DNA of 26,206 nt from Cladosporium sp. IMV 00045 (GCA_001931905.2 MSJI02000677.1:1-26206); one strand, 5' to 3'; shown: positions 17,659 through 26,206, counted from the stretch's first letter. Notes: generated from the letters alone by a model not told the origin. A program made the numbers and translations.

Positions 17659-18003
17659 GGCACGTCGTATTCCCTCCTTGGTTGCCACTTTTTGCTAACC
17701 AGAGCCCTGACAGGCATCCTTCAACGTGGAACACCGCATATGGACGGTGTGCCTGGTGTCACCCAGGTTAGATCGTCCCATCTTCGTGGCCGTGCATTCT
17801 CCGCAAAGTAGCTAATCTATGTCTCAGTACCCTACTGTATCGCGCCCGGGGAAACTTCACGTATCGATTTGATCTGACAAATGAGTACGGTTTCTACTGG
17901 TATCACTCCCGTTTCCGCGCCTACTATAATGACGCGATCCGCGGGCCTTTGAGCATCCGTCCCAAGCGATCCCGCTCCCGCCCCTTCGAATCGCTTGCCG
18001 CTA

Positions 18004-18044
18004 GAAGTCTGTCTCACTGCGCGCACAGACTCACTGGGCGCACA
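18004..18044 (+). repeat. Left terminal inverted repeat of the intact pogo element
   Basis: It is 41 bp and pairs with 20087-20127 with one mismatch at base 34 (G against C). Confidence 0.88.
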
Positions 18045-18094
18045 CGCGACGCGGCTGTAAACAAACCACTTCAATAGTCTATATATCAACAACC

Positions 18095-19963
18095 ATGACA
18101 CCTATTGATAATGCACTTACAGATCTAGCATCTTCTGAGTCTCTTAATATATCTGCCACCGCAAGAGCTCATGGTATTCATCCATCGACACTAAGCAGGA
18201 GGTGGAGAGGCCGAAGCACCTCAAAGGCGGTAGCTCTGTCTGATAGAAGATTTCTCAACAATGAGCAAGAGAGGAGCCTTGTGAACTACATCAATGAGTT
18301 GTCTGGAAGATCTGCTGCACCTACACCAGCGATGGTGACTGCTTTTGCTTCACAGCTGGCTGGCAAGGCTCCTGGCCACTGCTGGGTCTCGAGGTTTGTT
18401 AACAGACACAGATCAGAGCTGGAATCCGCGTATCTCAACAATCTGGACCTGGATAGACACCGAGCTGACTCGGTCCACTCTTATGAGGTCTATTTCAACA
18501 CTGTCAACCAGAAGATCCAACAATACCAGATTTCAGAAGACAATATTTACAATATGGATGAGAAAGGCTTCCTTCTCGGAAGGCTCAACAAGGTCAGAAG
18601 GATTTTCTCGAGGGACCTCAAAGGCTCTGGAAAGCTTCTGGGAGCTGTTCAAGATGGTTCCCGAGATTGGTTGACTGTCGCAGCAACGATCTGTGCAGAT
18701 GGTACTGCGTTGGCTCCTCTGCTGATATACCAATCAGACGTGGGCGCCATCCAAGACTCCTGGCTCAAGGACTTCAACCCTGAAGAACAAGACTGCTTCT
18801 TCTCCAGCTCTACTAGTGGATGGACATCTGACGAGATAGGTAGCAAGTGGTTGCAGGAGCTCTTTGAAACAAGGACTGCTGCTAAAGCCAGAAGGAACTG
18901 GAGGCTGCTCTTCGTTGATGGCCACGGCAGCCATGTAACCACAGACTTCTTGCAAAAGGCCCTCGAGAGAAAGATACTGATAGTCATCTACCCACCTCAC
19001 ACAACTCACAGACTACAGCCTCTCGACGTAGGCTGCTTTGCTCCCTTGGCTGCATACTACAGCCAAAGCCTCGAAGCCTTCTCCAACAGCTCAGAAGGAC
19101 TCACTAGAATGAGCCAGAAGGACTTCTTCAGTGTCTTCTGGCCGGCTTGGCAGAGGGCCTTCACGGAAAGCAATATCAAGTCGTCCTGGAAGAAAACCGG
19201 CCTTGTGCCTTGGTGTCCTTCGGTGGTACTCGACAAGCTCAAGCAACAGCCTTCTGCGACCGAGCAGCGCTCAGGAAGGCTCTCAAGCAGTCCTCCCCTC
19301 GACTGGGACTCTCCAAGCGCCAGAAGGTCCATCAGAAAGGCTGTCAACGAATCTGCCGACAGGAAAACCAAGAAACTGCTGTCAAAGCTTACCCATGAGC
19401 TGCTTAGCACCAAAGCACAGCTGACACTCGCCAAGCTTGAGAAGAAGAAGGCTCTTGATGCTCTCAGGGCTGTGCAGAAGAAGCAAAAGCGTGGTAAGAA
19501 GCTCATGGAGGAGTTCAGAGCCTCTGAAGACTGTGGTGCTGTTGTATTCAGCCCGAGTAAGGTGAGGAAGCTCCTCGATCTGCAGAAGGCTAGGGAGCAA
19601 GCTAAGGAGCAGCGGAAAGTCGACAAAGCCCTGAAGGCTCAACAGACCGTTGCTGCTAAAGAGCTCAAGGCGCGAGAGCTTCAACAGAGGAAGTGTGACA
19701 GAGCTGTTGCTTCTGCAGCTAGGAAGAAGGCTGTTGCTGATGTGAAAGCTGCAAGGAAGGTTGCCAAGGAGGCTCTAAGAGCTCAGAGGCGGCGCGAGAA
19801 AGATTCAAAGACGGTTAACAGAAGGTCGAGAGTAATGACAGCTCAGCAGAAGGTTGTGAAGAAGTCTGCTGCGCCAACAAGACAGCCTCTTGCTCAGATA
19901 GCTCCTAATCAGCAGATTTCAAGAAGTGGGAGGATCATCAAGAAATCAGCGCGTCTATTGTAA
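18095..19963 (+). CDS. Pogo-type (DDE_1) transposase, apparently functional
   Basis: This 622-aa single-exon protein cuts and pastes the surrounding element at TA sites. The N-terminal psq-type HTH is visible (ARAHGIHPSTLSRRWRG, about residues 24-41). It is followed by a CENP-B-like HTH (NNEQERSLVNYINELSG to GHCWVSRFVNRH, about 53-110). The catalytic triad is NMDEKGF (Asp near 155), FVDGHGSH (near 275) and LQPLDVGCF (near 311), with 35 residues between the last two (DD35D). The C-terminal 200 residues are Lys/Arg/Ala-rich with strong coiled-coil character, probably for multimerisation. No zinc knuckle is seen, unlike the decayed pogo copy, so the two belong to different families. No stop or frameshift is present. 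Confidence 0.93.
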   Translation: MTPIDNALTDLASSESLNISATARAHGIHPSTLSRRWRGRSTSKAVALSDRRFLNNEQERSLVNYINELSGRSAAPTPAMVTAFASQLAGKAPGHCWVSRFVNRHRSELESAYLNNLDLDRHRADSVHSYEVYFNTVNQKIQQYQISEDNIYNMDEKGFLLGRLNKVRRIFSRDLKGSGKLLGAVQDGSRDWLTVAATICADGTALAPLLIYQSDVGAIQDSWLKDFNPEEQDCFFSSSTSGWTSDEIGSKWLQELFETRTAAKARRNWRLLFVDGHGSHVTTDFLQKALERKILIVIYPPHTTHRLQPLDVGCFAPLAAYYSQSLEAFSNSSEGLTRMSQKDFFSVFWPAWQRAFTESNIKSSWKKTGLVPWCPSVVLDKLKQQPSATEQRSGRLSSSPPLDWDSPSARRSIRKAVNESADRKTKKLLSKLTHELLSTKAQLTLAKLEKKKALDALRAVQKKQKRGKKLMEEFRASEDCGAVVFSPSKVRKLLDLQKAREQAKEQRKVDKALKAQQTVAAKELKARELQQRKCDRAVASAARKKAVADVKAARKVAKEALRAQRRREKDSKTVNRRSRVMTAQQKVVKKSAAPTRQPLAQIAPNQQISRSGRIIKKSARLL

Positions 19964-20086
19964 AATTGAGTAGATAAATCCTTAGTAACGTTCTATGACA
20001 CCATATTAATAAAGTGCTTTGCTCATTGAATTGTGTTGCGGCTGAGTAATGTGCATTGAAAGGCGACTAAGCTGGTGTTGGAGGAT

Positions 20087-20127
20087 TGTGCGCGCAGTGA
20101 GTCTGTGCGCGCAGTGAGACAGACTTC
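20087..20127 (-). repeat. Right terminal inverted repeat of the intact pogo element
   Basis: This is the inverse of 18004-18044 and is followed by the TA target copy at 20128-20129. Confidence 0.88.
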
Positions 20128-20644
20128 TAGTGACGCGGAAGCTGAGGTTCTACTTCAGGCGGAGCGAGATGCTTTCCCAGTCCTTCTTACGGATTGGTAT
20201 CATGAAGTCTCGGATGTGGTCTTACGAGAGTATAATCGCACTGGTGTGTTTCCGCATTGCGTGAATAGCCTGCTTGCCAATGGTCTGGGCAGAGTGCAGT
20301 GTTTGCCGCAGACAGTTCTGGATTGTGGGCCGAATTTGTGCATGGGGTCCAATGATTCTAGTTCTATGCCCATGGGATCGTCTGGCACCTCGTCGACGTC
20401 AATGGCATCCTCTGAGACAGCTCCGATGTCGATAGCACCCGACGGCAGTATGTCAATCGCGATGCCGCCGCTTTCTGACATTACGCAACTGTCCAGGTCG
20501 TCTTCTGCTGCATCACAGGACATGACCTTGATGGATAGTATGACGGATGGATCATCTACAACCGACAAAATGGCAATGACAATGTCAGCACTTTCGGTTT
20601 CTACTATGCACCCAATGCGGAAGCGAGAGAGACAGATGACGGAA

Positions 20645-20752
20645 ATGTCGAGCATGGACATGTCGAGCACGGACACGTCGAGCATGGACATGTCGAGCAT
20701 GGACCGTCGACGCAGCCAGGACATGTCGAGCACGGATGTGTCGAGCACGGAT
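20645..20752 (+). repeat. 15-bp coding minisatellite (MSSMD-type) in the oxidase
   Basis: Units of ATGTCGAGCATGGAC start at 20645, 20660, 20675, 20690, 20723 and 20738, with an 18-bp variant at 20705. They encode MSSMD and its MSSTD and TSSMD variants. They lie inside a Met/Ser/Asp-rich insert of about 140 residues (about 20343-20765) between cupredoxin domains. Confidence 0.85.
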
Positions 20753-22047
20753 ATGTCTCTAGGTCCTCGCGGTTGTATGCCTCCTCATATGTTCAGGCCT
20801 GGCTTTGATTCGAGCGACCTCGCTCGAGAGACCTGCACCGAGACTGCCGCGCCTTTGCTTTCGATTCCCGCGAACTCCACTTCCGGCTGGCTGGCCCTCA
20901 ACTTTGTGAATGCTGGTTCGACCACCAAGCTGACCGTGTCGTTGGACTCCCACAAGATGTTTGTATACGCGGCAGACGGACTATTTGTCAAACTGCAGGA
21001 GGTTGAGGTACGTTTTGAAACTCACTTGCAGATGTGGATATCGCTGATTTTATAAGGTATTGCCAATGAGTCTTGGCGAGCGCTACTCAGTAATGATCAA
21101 GCTCGATCAGACACCTGGAGATTACGCTCTCCGATTCGCTTCAATTCCCGTCGGGGATATGCAACAAGTCATCGAAGATCTCGCGGTGGTACATTATATG
21201 AGCGGCGTCAATGAGAGCTTCATGAGTTCTATTGACCCATCTTCCGGGCCAAAGAACAACCACATCATGTCGGTGTTTGGAGATGAGACGAGTGATGTAC
21301 ACATGCTAGTGAATGGCTCTGCTAAGCCCACAGCGTCCACTTTGCGGCCGCATGACCTTGGGCCCTTTGACCTCATAGCGCCTCCACGCAACAATAACGT
21401 CGCCACGAGAGTCCTTAACATCAACCAGACCGGAATCGTCTCTTGGGTCGTCGACAAGTACTCGTATTCTAAGGCCAAGGTGCCAGTGATCTATGGAAAC
21501 GTTTCGGATGGATGGAATGCCAGCACCACACTGTTCATGCCCTTCAACACAACTATCGACTTGATCATGAAAGTCGCCCCTGACTCTATGGACGTGGTAT
21601 GCCTCAATATATGCTTTCAGACTACCGTTGATACCGACTAATTCAGCTACAGATGGGACATCCTATGCATCTCCACGGCCACAAGTTCTGGATCCTGGGC
21701 AGCGGCGACGGAGAATTTCCGTACTCATCAGTTCAAGATGTGCCAAGCTCCCTGGTCAATTTGGATAACCCTCCCTACCGTGACACGGTGGAGTTGCCTG
21801 CCTCAGGCTGGGCAGTCATACGGTCAGCCTTCGCGCGTGAACATGAAGAGATTTGATCTCGCTGACGCTCTACATTCTAGATATGTTTCTGACAACCCAG
21901 GTGCATGGCTTCTTCACTGCCATTTACAGTGGCATCTCATGGTAAGTGTACACAATGTTTCCATGTTGCAATCGCTGACCTCTTCGATGACAGAGCGGGA
22001 TGGCATTGGTGCTCGTTGAGGGAGAAGATCGTCTCCCCGCTTTAGAA

Positions 22048-22534
22048 CAGTGAAGTTATTGGTTCGGTTCATTTGGTTCATTTGGTCGAACCGGTTTGGT
22101 TTGGTTGGTTTTGGTTCCTCCTCTGACGTTGATCTGGTTGGTTCGGTTTTGACCTGCTGGTTTCCAATGGTTAACCAACAGCTTAGTGACATCATACGAC
22201 TTTCCTATATAGGCTAACCGGAAGCTTGTTTTCTTCCGAATCGGGCTAAGAGCGCGTACTTCAGCGGGTGCATCGGCGCGTGTTTGCGCTTCATTGCACA
22301 TTGACCTCATTCTCAAGGACTTTCTAATGCTCAAAGCTTCCAAAAGTCTTTCTAAACGTCAAGTATACGATAGCTGTGCGCGCTGTCGCCGTACACCAGC
22401 ACTATACAACATTTGCGATAGTTGCCTATTTGGGAAGTGGTTTCCATTGGTTATTTTGGTTCGCATATTCTTGTGAGCTGGTTGGTTCGGTTTTTAGGTC
22501 AAAACCATAACCAACCGAACCAATAACTTCACTG
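22048..22534. mobile_element. 487-bp hAT MITE in the last oxidase exon
   Basis: Perfect 8-bp duplications CTTTAGAA lie at 22040-22047 and 22535-22542. The ends are at least 22 bp of perfect inverted repeat beginning CAGTGAAGTTATTGGTTCGG, the CAGTG start usual in hAT elements. Many GGTTCGGTT and TTGGTT repeats lie near the ends, as expected of hAT subterminal binding sites. It has no credible coding frame. The second codon of the repeat is TGA in the host frame, so insertion stops the oxidase at once. Confidence 0.88.
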
Positions 22535-22897
22535 CTTTAGAACTACTCGATTCCACTAATATGACGCGGTTGGGGGATTTGAGTGATGTTTCTAGCTCCT
22601 CTCCCGGCACCACTGCACCGACGAGCTCTGCCGCCTCCAGACGATCTCCTGGTATCATTTTCTTGGAAGCAGCTTCGATCATCGCTTTCTTCGACTTTTT
22701 GGTGTGAGTTTGCGAGGTTGGATATTCGTAATACAACGCATCAAATACGATGCGTGGATGAAGAGATTAGGTTGGCAAGCTTTTGAACCTTGTGGTTGCT
22801 AGGATACTACGAAACATACTTAAAAAGCATGCCAGACAAAATCTATCATGTGTTTCATTTTTCGCTCTCCAATGGATGAACAGCTTGGGCTCCGACT

Positions 22898-23465
22898 TTA
22901 CATTGCATCGTCAAAGCAATATTCGTCTCCGAGAAAAGCTGTAGTATCCTCCTTCGATTGCGGGTCGGGTGTAATGTCGAGGATGTCAGAGGAATCACGC
23001 TGAATGAAGTCGGCGATTGAAAGCGCAGAGTCAGAGCGATCATGAACGCCCGGTGACAGTATGGTCAAAGACGCAAACATTTTAGACCAATGGGTGATTG
23101 TAGCCCCCTTTTGATGATATGGGTGACGCATGTCGGACAGTGTAGGATGAGAAGCGGAAAGGACATTTGCAAGTTGAGATAATAATCGTGGCAGACTATC
23201 TTCTACGTAATTTGTGTCGTCGAATGTAAGCTGATCTGCCTGGAATCCGGATCACATAACATTATCCGCAAACCTTGTCACGCAATCTTCTTCATGGTCG
23301 TCGAGAAATTGGGCATATCGTAACGCAAAGCTACTACTGGTCTCTGTGCGTACCGCGTGATTCACGTCCCGGCCATCTCTGTCGGACACTTGTTAAGACC
23401 GGCAGACGAGCGTTCGGAGGACATTGTGCGAATGCTCCGCAGCGGAAATCGTGTTCGTCGGACAT
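22898..23465 (-). CDS. Hypothetical 159-aa protein, three-exon model
   Basis: I do not recognise a family. The model has exons 23465-23390, 23343-23282 and 23239-22898, joined by GT..AG introns of 46 and 42 nt, both near the fungal minimum. The phases fit without a stop from MSDEHDFRCGAF to FLGDEYCFDDAM. The product is acidic, with no signal peptide or membrane segment. The frame before the ATG is also open, so the start could be further upstream. It converges on the 3' end of the oxidase gene. The model rests only on open frame plus splice signals, and a decayed gene is possible. Confidence 0.35.
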
Positions 23466-24580
23466 CACAGAGGGTGCATGCGCGCGAGGCGTCGAGGGGG
23501 TTAGCGGATATTTGCTGTCCGGTGCGTCAAAAAAACATCCTCGGACGGAGAGTATTGTAACGTTCGCAAAAAAACATTCAAACGGTGGGCTCGTTTGCTC
23601 CGCTTTCCTTCCAAGAATAGCGCTACTGCGGTCGACCGGACCATCCTTGATGGCCGGAACAATGCCAATGGCCCTCACCCCCCCATTGGTGTCTTCGACG
23701 AGACTACCATCATCGGTGGTTGTTGCTGTGGAAGCTCTTACTGCCCCTATAACAGCACGTCTGGCTATCGAGGGCTCGATGGTTTATGACTCAAAGCGCT
23801 ACTGGCCAGTCGAGGCTAAATCGGTGCCCAAGTGGCAGGCTGCGCTTGGCGAACAAAGCCTGGAGTAAAAAGCTTCGTATAGAAGGCGGCTCGATTCGCA
23901 GCCGAATCTGAAAGGGCCCTCACTTGCTTTGACGCCGCTAGCTATTACATTAAGCAAGACGGCCAAAGTTTTTCTGAGTATTATTGCAAACCGAAAAAGC
24001 AAATAGAATCGGTGGTGCAATATGCTAACGGAAAGACATTGCTCACAAAAGCAAGATAACCAGCCTTTATATCCCTTCGATCGGGTGATAGACTGTCCAC
24101 CCTCCATCTTCCGGTTGGCCGTCCACAAGTCGCCCTCTGTGATCTCTTCACAGGCACTCTATCCCTATACCACGAAGCGCGTCGTGGAAATGATCCTCAC
24201 TGCCTCCTGTGTTGGTAACCACAGTCCGCCTCTCACGGTATCACACGCATGGAGCATCGCCATGGCACCTTTTCAGTATCCTTCTCCTCTCCTGATGTCG
24301 GACTTTCGGCCGCGCGTCCTCTTCCACGCCCTGGCTGGGGTACCCTCGTTCCTACGGAATCGCTGTCAAGGTTGCGAATGAGATGTGCGGCAATGTCGCC
24401 GTCTGCCATACCAAGTACTCCCCTTCCCCCGGCACAACGACCGCTGGACAGTGCGCAAGGCTCAGAAACATTGCCTCCAGGGTCAGAGTCTAGCATGTTA
24501 GGCGTTGCAGTACAACATAAGGAGTTCCACGGAGAAACAAAAGCCCTTGTATCAGTCTTTACGAGCATGTCCCCGCGGCA
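23466..24580. other. No supported gene; possible hydrolase fragment on + strand
   Basis: Open frames on both strands carry no clear domain. One + strand frame (about 24312-24497) reads STPWLGYPRSYGIAVKVANEM, then GNVAV, which resembles the N-terminal half of alpha/beta-hydrolase-3 proteins. If so, it is a fragment of the relic to the right, in opposite orientation. This is a weak call. Confidence 0.25.
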
Positions 24581-25320
24581 TTAATAAACGATATCATCCA
24601 CTTCGAAAAATCCTTTCCAATTCTCCGCACAAGCGCAGGTAATATTCACGCACGTCACGCGTGGATCAAAAGTATTTAGCGCCTTATCCCAGCCATAGAC
24701 CACACCCTCAACCAGAGTGCAAGAGACGCACTTATCCATCTCGGGCGAGAGCAGGCGGTCACGGGAGTCCAGGCCCTCAGCCAGCAGCATTTCCCATTCG
24801 CAGCAGAGCATGATTATGTCCGGGGGCAAACCGTCTTCCAGCAGTGCCATTGGTGCGACCCCTGGGCTCAAATAGGGCGACTTAATTGCCATGGAGTCCG
24901 GTGACTACAAATAGCTTTCGTCGAATATTTCGGTAAAGGGAAAAGGCAGCGATTGATCTTTCCTAAAGCAGATTTGTGCTCGTACGTGGTAGCATTCATC
25001 TTAATCGCGACATACTTGTGTTTTCTAGGTTGCAACGAGGCTGAGCTTGATCACGCGACATCAAAGGAAAAGAACGAAAGGTTTTTTCCCTTCAGAGTGG
25101 CCGCGCTCGTTTTACCGCCGCGAGTTTCAATGTTAGGCCTGCCTTATACAAGAGCGCCCCTGTGGAAGTAAGCCCCATCGGCCGCGGAATGAAGGCAAGA
25201 CCTGGGAGCTCGCGTGAGATATCTGTCGGCTTCCTCAACCCAACAGCCCTCGTGGCGAGGTTGCCGGCGACGGTCACTCCTCAAAGACGACGAATCGAGG
25301 ATGACATCGGAAACCTCGGG
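24581..25320 (-). pseudogene. Alpha/beta hydrolase fold-3 relic, catalytic residues lost
   Basis: The C-terminal part (24892-24581) reads YLSPGVAPMALL, LPPDIIMLCCEWEMLLAEGL and VEGVVYGWDKALNTF, matching the family's acid and His loops. By the family pattern I expect CEWDML and EGVVHGWDK, so the acid would be Glu and the His would be Tyr. Further upstream on the same strand (25277-25092) is VTVAGNLATRAVGL. Family members have VAGDSAGGNLA here, so the nucleophile elbow DSAGG seems cleanly deleted, with a frameshift just before it. Members hydrolyse small esters. This copy should be inactive. It is an orphan fragment, and the N-terminus is missing on this strand. Confidence 0.5.
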
Positions 25321-25980
25321 GTCTGCTGTAGCATAGGTTTCACCTATTGATAAGGCAAGGAGAGCAGTGTCATATTACACTGTAACACTGAGAATATGTG
25401 ATATTCGGGAGCTAGGGCGAAAGCTAAAAACGAGCGATGTGTGATTTCGTTCTGGTGACGCGAAGAGTGAAAAGTGCAATGTCGAAAGAAGGGGTTTTAG
25501 AGTCGTGAACGCTTCGTGCGTGATATCGAGCGTTAATGAATCAGGGTAGGGAAGACGACCGAAAAGCCAGAGCATGCATCCTGTTACCAGTATCACGCCT
25601 CGTCGAATGCTGGCCAACAAGGCGTCGCTCTTGGCAATTTGCGCAACTTGTGCGGCGGTAGAGCCGTGCGTTCCCAGCCAGCCGATGCGACATTTGTGCG
25701 GAATTCCTGGGCGCTTGCGGGCTGCATGCCGACAACGTGAGCCATTTGCGCGCCTTTCGCCCGGGCACGAATGCTGCGAGCGCCTCCGAGCTCGCCTTGC
25801 GCCGCTGACGTACGACTATACACGGAGACCATATGAGCCGTCCCTGGTGTATTCTCCATGCGTCATTGAACGTTCGAGCGAGGTCTGCTAAGCATGCGGC
25901 CTACGTGTTTTGCAAATCTTATCGTGAAGTAACACATAATCGTTGTCGAACAATCGGGCGCTACATAAAGCAGAGCTGCC
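25321..25980. other. Intergenic, no supported gene
   Basis: Several overlapping frames of 60-105 codons exist, none with a recognisable domain. The last five bases, CTGCC, are the reverse complement of the GGCAG that flanks copy 1 of the 226-bp repeat on its outer side. Confidence 0.4.
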
Positions 25981-26206
25981 TGACACGGGCTCAAGTAAGA
26001 TGTTTCTCACAAAGTACTAGGCTATCTACCAAATTGTAAAGCTAAAGAAAAGACAGACTCCAGGTAGGGCGAGCATCCGCGCACATATACTGTGCAATGC
26101 TCGCCATGCAAGAATCGTACGATTCTCGTGGGTCACGTGCGTGGATCGTCCTCTAGACAAGGATATGCTATAGGCACAGCCTATATTCAAGGTGTAGCCT
26201 GTGACA
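25981..26206 (+). mobile_element. 226-bp LTR-like repeat, copy 3, at the window end
   Basis: The copy is identical to copy 1 but in opposite orientation, and complete to the last window base. The left flank is CTGCC and the right flank is off the window, so its duplication cannot be read. Internal foldbacks are GGCGAGCAT with ATGCTCGCC, the palindrome AGAATCGTACGATTCT, and TATAGGC with GCCTATA over a 3-base loop. Confidence 0.8.

Larger units (their letters stand above)
18004..20127 (+). mobile_element. Intact pogo-like DNA transposon inserted in the oxidase
   Basis: The element is 2124 bp with 41-bp inverted repeats (one mismatch) beginning GAAGTCTGTCTCACTGCGCG. It is flanked by TA at 18002-18003 and 20128-20129. 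TCACTGCGCGCACA-like units occur twice in direct order in each end. One full-length transposase frame fills the interior. Removing it plus one TA joins FESLAA to SDAEAEV in frame in the host oxidase. It looks autonomous and recent. Confidence 0.92.
17135..22707 (+). pseudogene. Multicopper oxidase (laccase/ascorbate-oxidase-like) broken by three transposons
   Basis: Secreted or membrane-tethered copper enzyme with a signal peptide (MFRLASLSLLSFITASTLAA, ATG 17135 or 17141). Exons: 17135-17246, 17297-17428, 17714-17766, 17828-18003 plus 20130-21007, 21057-21596, 21653-21822, 21881-21941, and 21994-22047 plus 22543-22707. Copper ligands are visible in all four motifs: HWHG, WYHS, HPMHLHGH and HCHLQWHLMSGM. 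The residue ten after the type-1 Cys is Met, the ascorbate-oxidase-like, low-potential choice. Interruptions are the 226-bp repeat in intron 2, a pogo element in exon 4 (TA) and a hAT MITE in the last exon. Joining the empty sites restores an open frame across each. About 778 codons result, longer than usual because of a Met/Ser/Asp-rich insert and a hydrophobic tail. A net +1 nt remains at 17828-17852. Confidence 0.88.

Noticed and set aside
20200..20748. 182-codon antisense frame opposite the Met-rich insert
   Set aside because: The 15-bp repeats are open in several frames; the + strand frame joins oxidase domains on both sides.
25541..25859. Possible ankyrin-like or other coding frames near the right end
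   Set aside because: Fragments such as WERTAL and GSTAAQVAQ are too short and lie in different frames; no repeat unit could be aligned.
3651..26206. The whole 22.5 kb as a single giant element (Starship-like or TIR-bounded)
   Set aside because: No tyrosine recombinase captain or large-element genes were seen, and the flank pattern fits inversion better; the right flank needed to exclude it is outside the window.

Overview
The window looks like an accessory, transposon-rich stretch of a filamentous ascomycete genome, probably a Dothideomycete (inferred from gene style, not proven). The evidence is short introns of about 42-106 nt with GT..AG ends and CTAAC/CTGAC-like branch sites, a copper-fist transcription factor, fungal-type multicopper oxidase and ZIP genes, and Fot/pogo, hAT, LINE and LTR-type elements. 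I saw no bacterial operon features, rRNA, tRNA or CRISPR array.

Layout. 1-545: the end of a hAT transposase and its repeat-rich terminus. 1423-2830 (-): a four-exon ZIP zinc transporter; upstream lies an inverted pair of CAAGGTG sites resembling Zap1/ZafA zinc-response sites. 3651-3876: first copy of a 226-bp LTR-like repeat, which cuts off a MYND zinc-finger gene at 4101-3874 (-). 4276-6746: a divergent pair of unrecognised genes. 7059 to about 11240: a LINE with two overlapping ORFs and 30-bp tandem repeats at its 3' end. 11989-14582: a decayed pogo/Fot element with a 734-bp hAT-like MITE nested inside. 15305-16582: a copper-fist regulator. 17135-22707: a multicopper oxidase gene with a Met/Ser/Asp-rich insert, interrupted by three transposons of three classes: the LTR-like repeat, an intact 2.1-kb pogo element and a 487-bp hAT MITE. 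22898-25320: a small unrecognised gene model and the relic of an alpha/beta hydrolase. 25981-26206: third copy of the 226-bp repeat, ending exactly at the window edge.

How it fits together. The host genes that can be recognised have a metal theme: zinc uptake, a copper-responsive regulator and a copper enzyme. The regulator lies 552 bp upstream of the oxidase on the same strand, so local copper control is plausible but unproven. Most other content is mobile DNA. Target-site duplications are readable for five insertions (5 bp, TA, TA, 8 bp, 8 bp), so empty sites and nesting order can be deduced. The outer two 226-bp repeats are inverted and identical, and their flanks suggest that the 22 kb between them was inverted by recombination. 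The decayed pogo copy shows C-to-T type damage, while the LINE and the second pogo copy are open, so the elements are of different ages.
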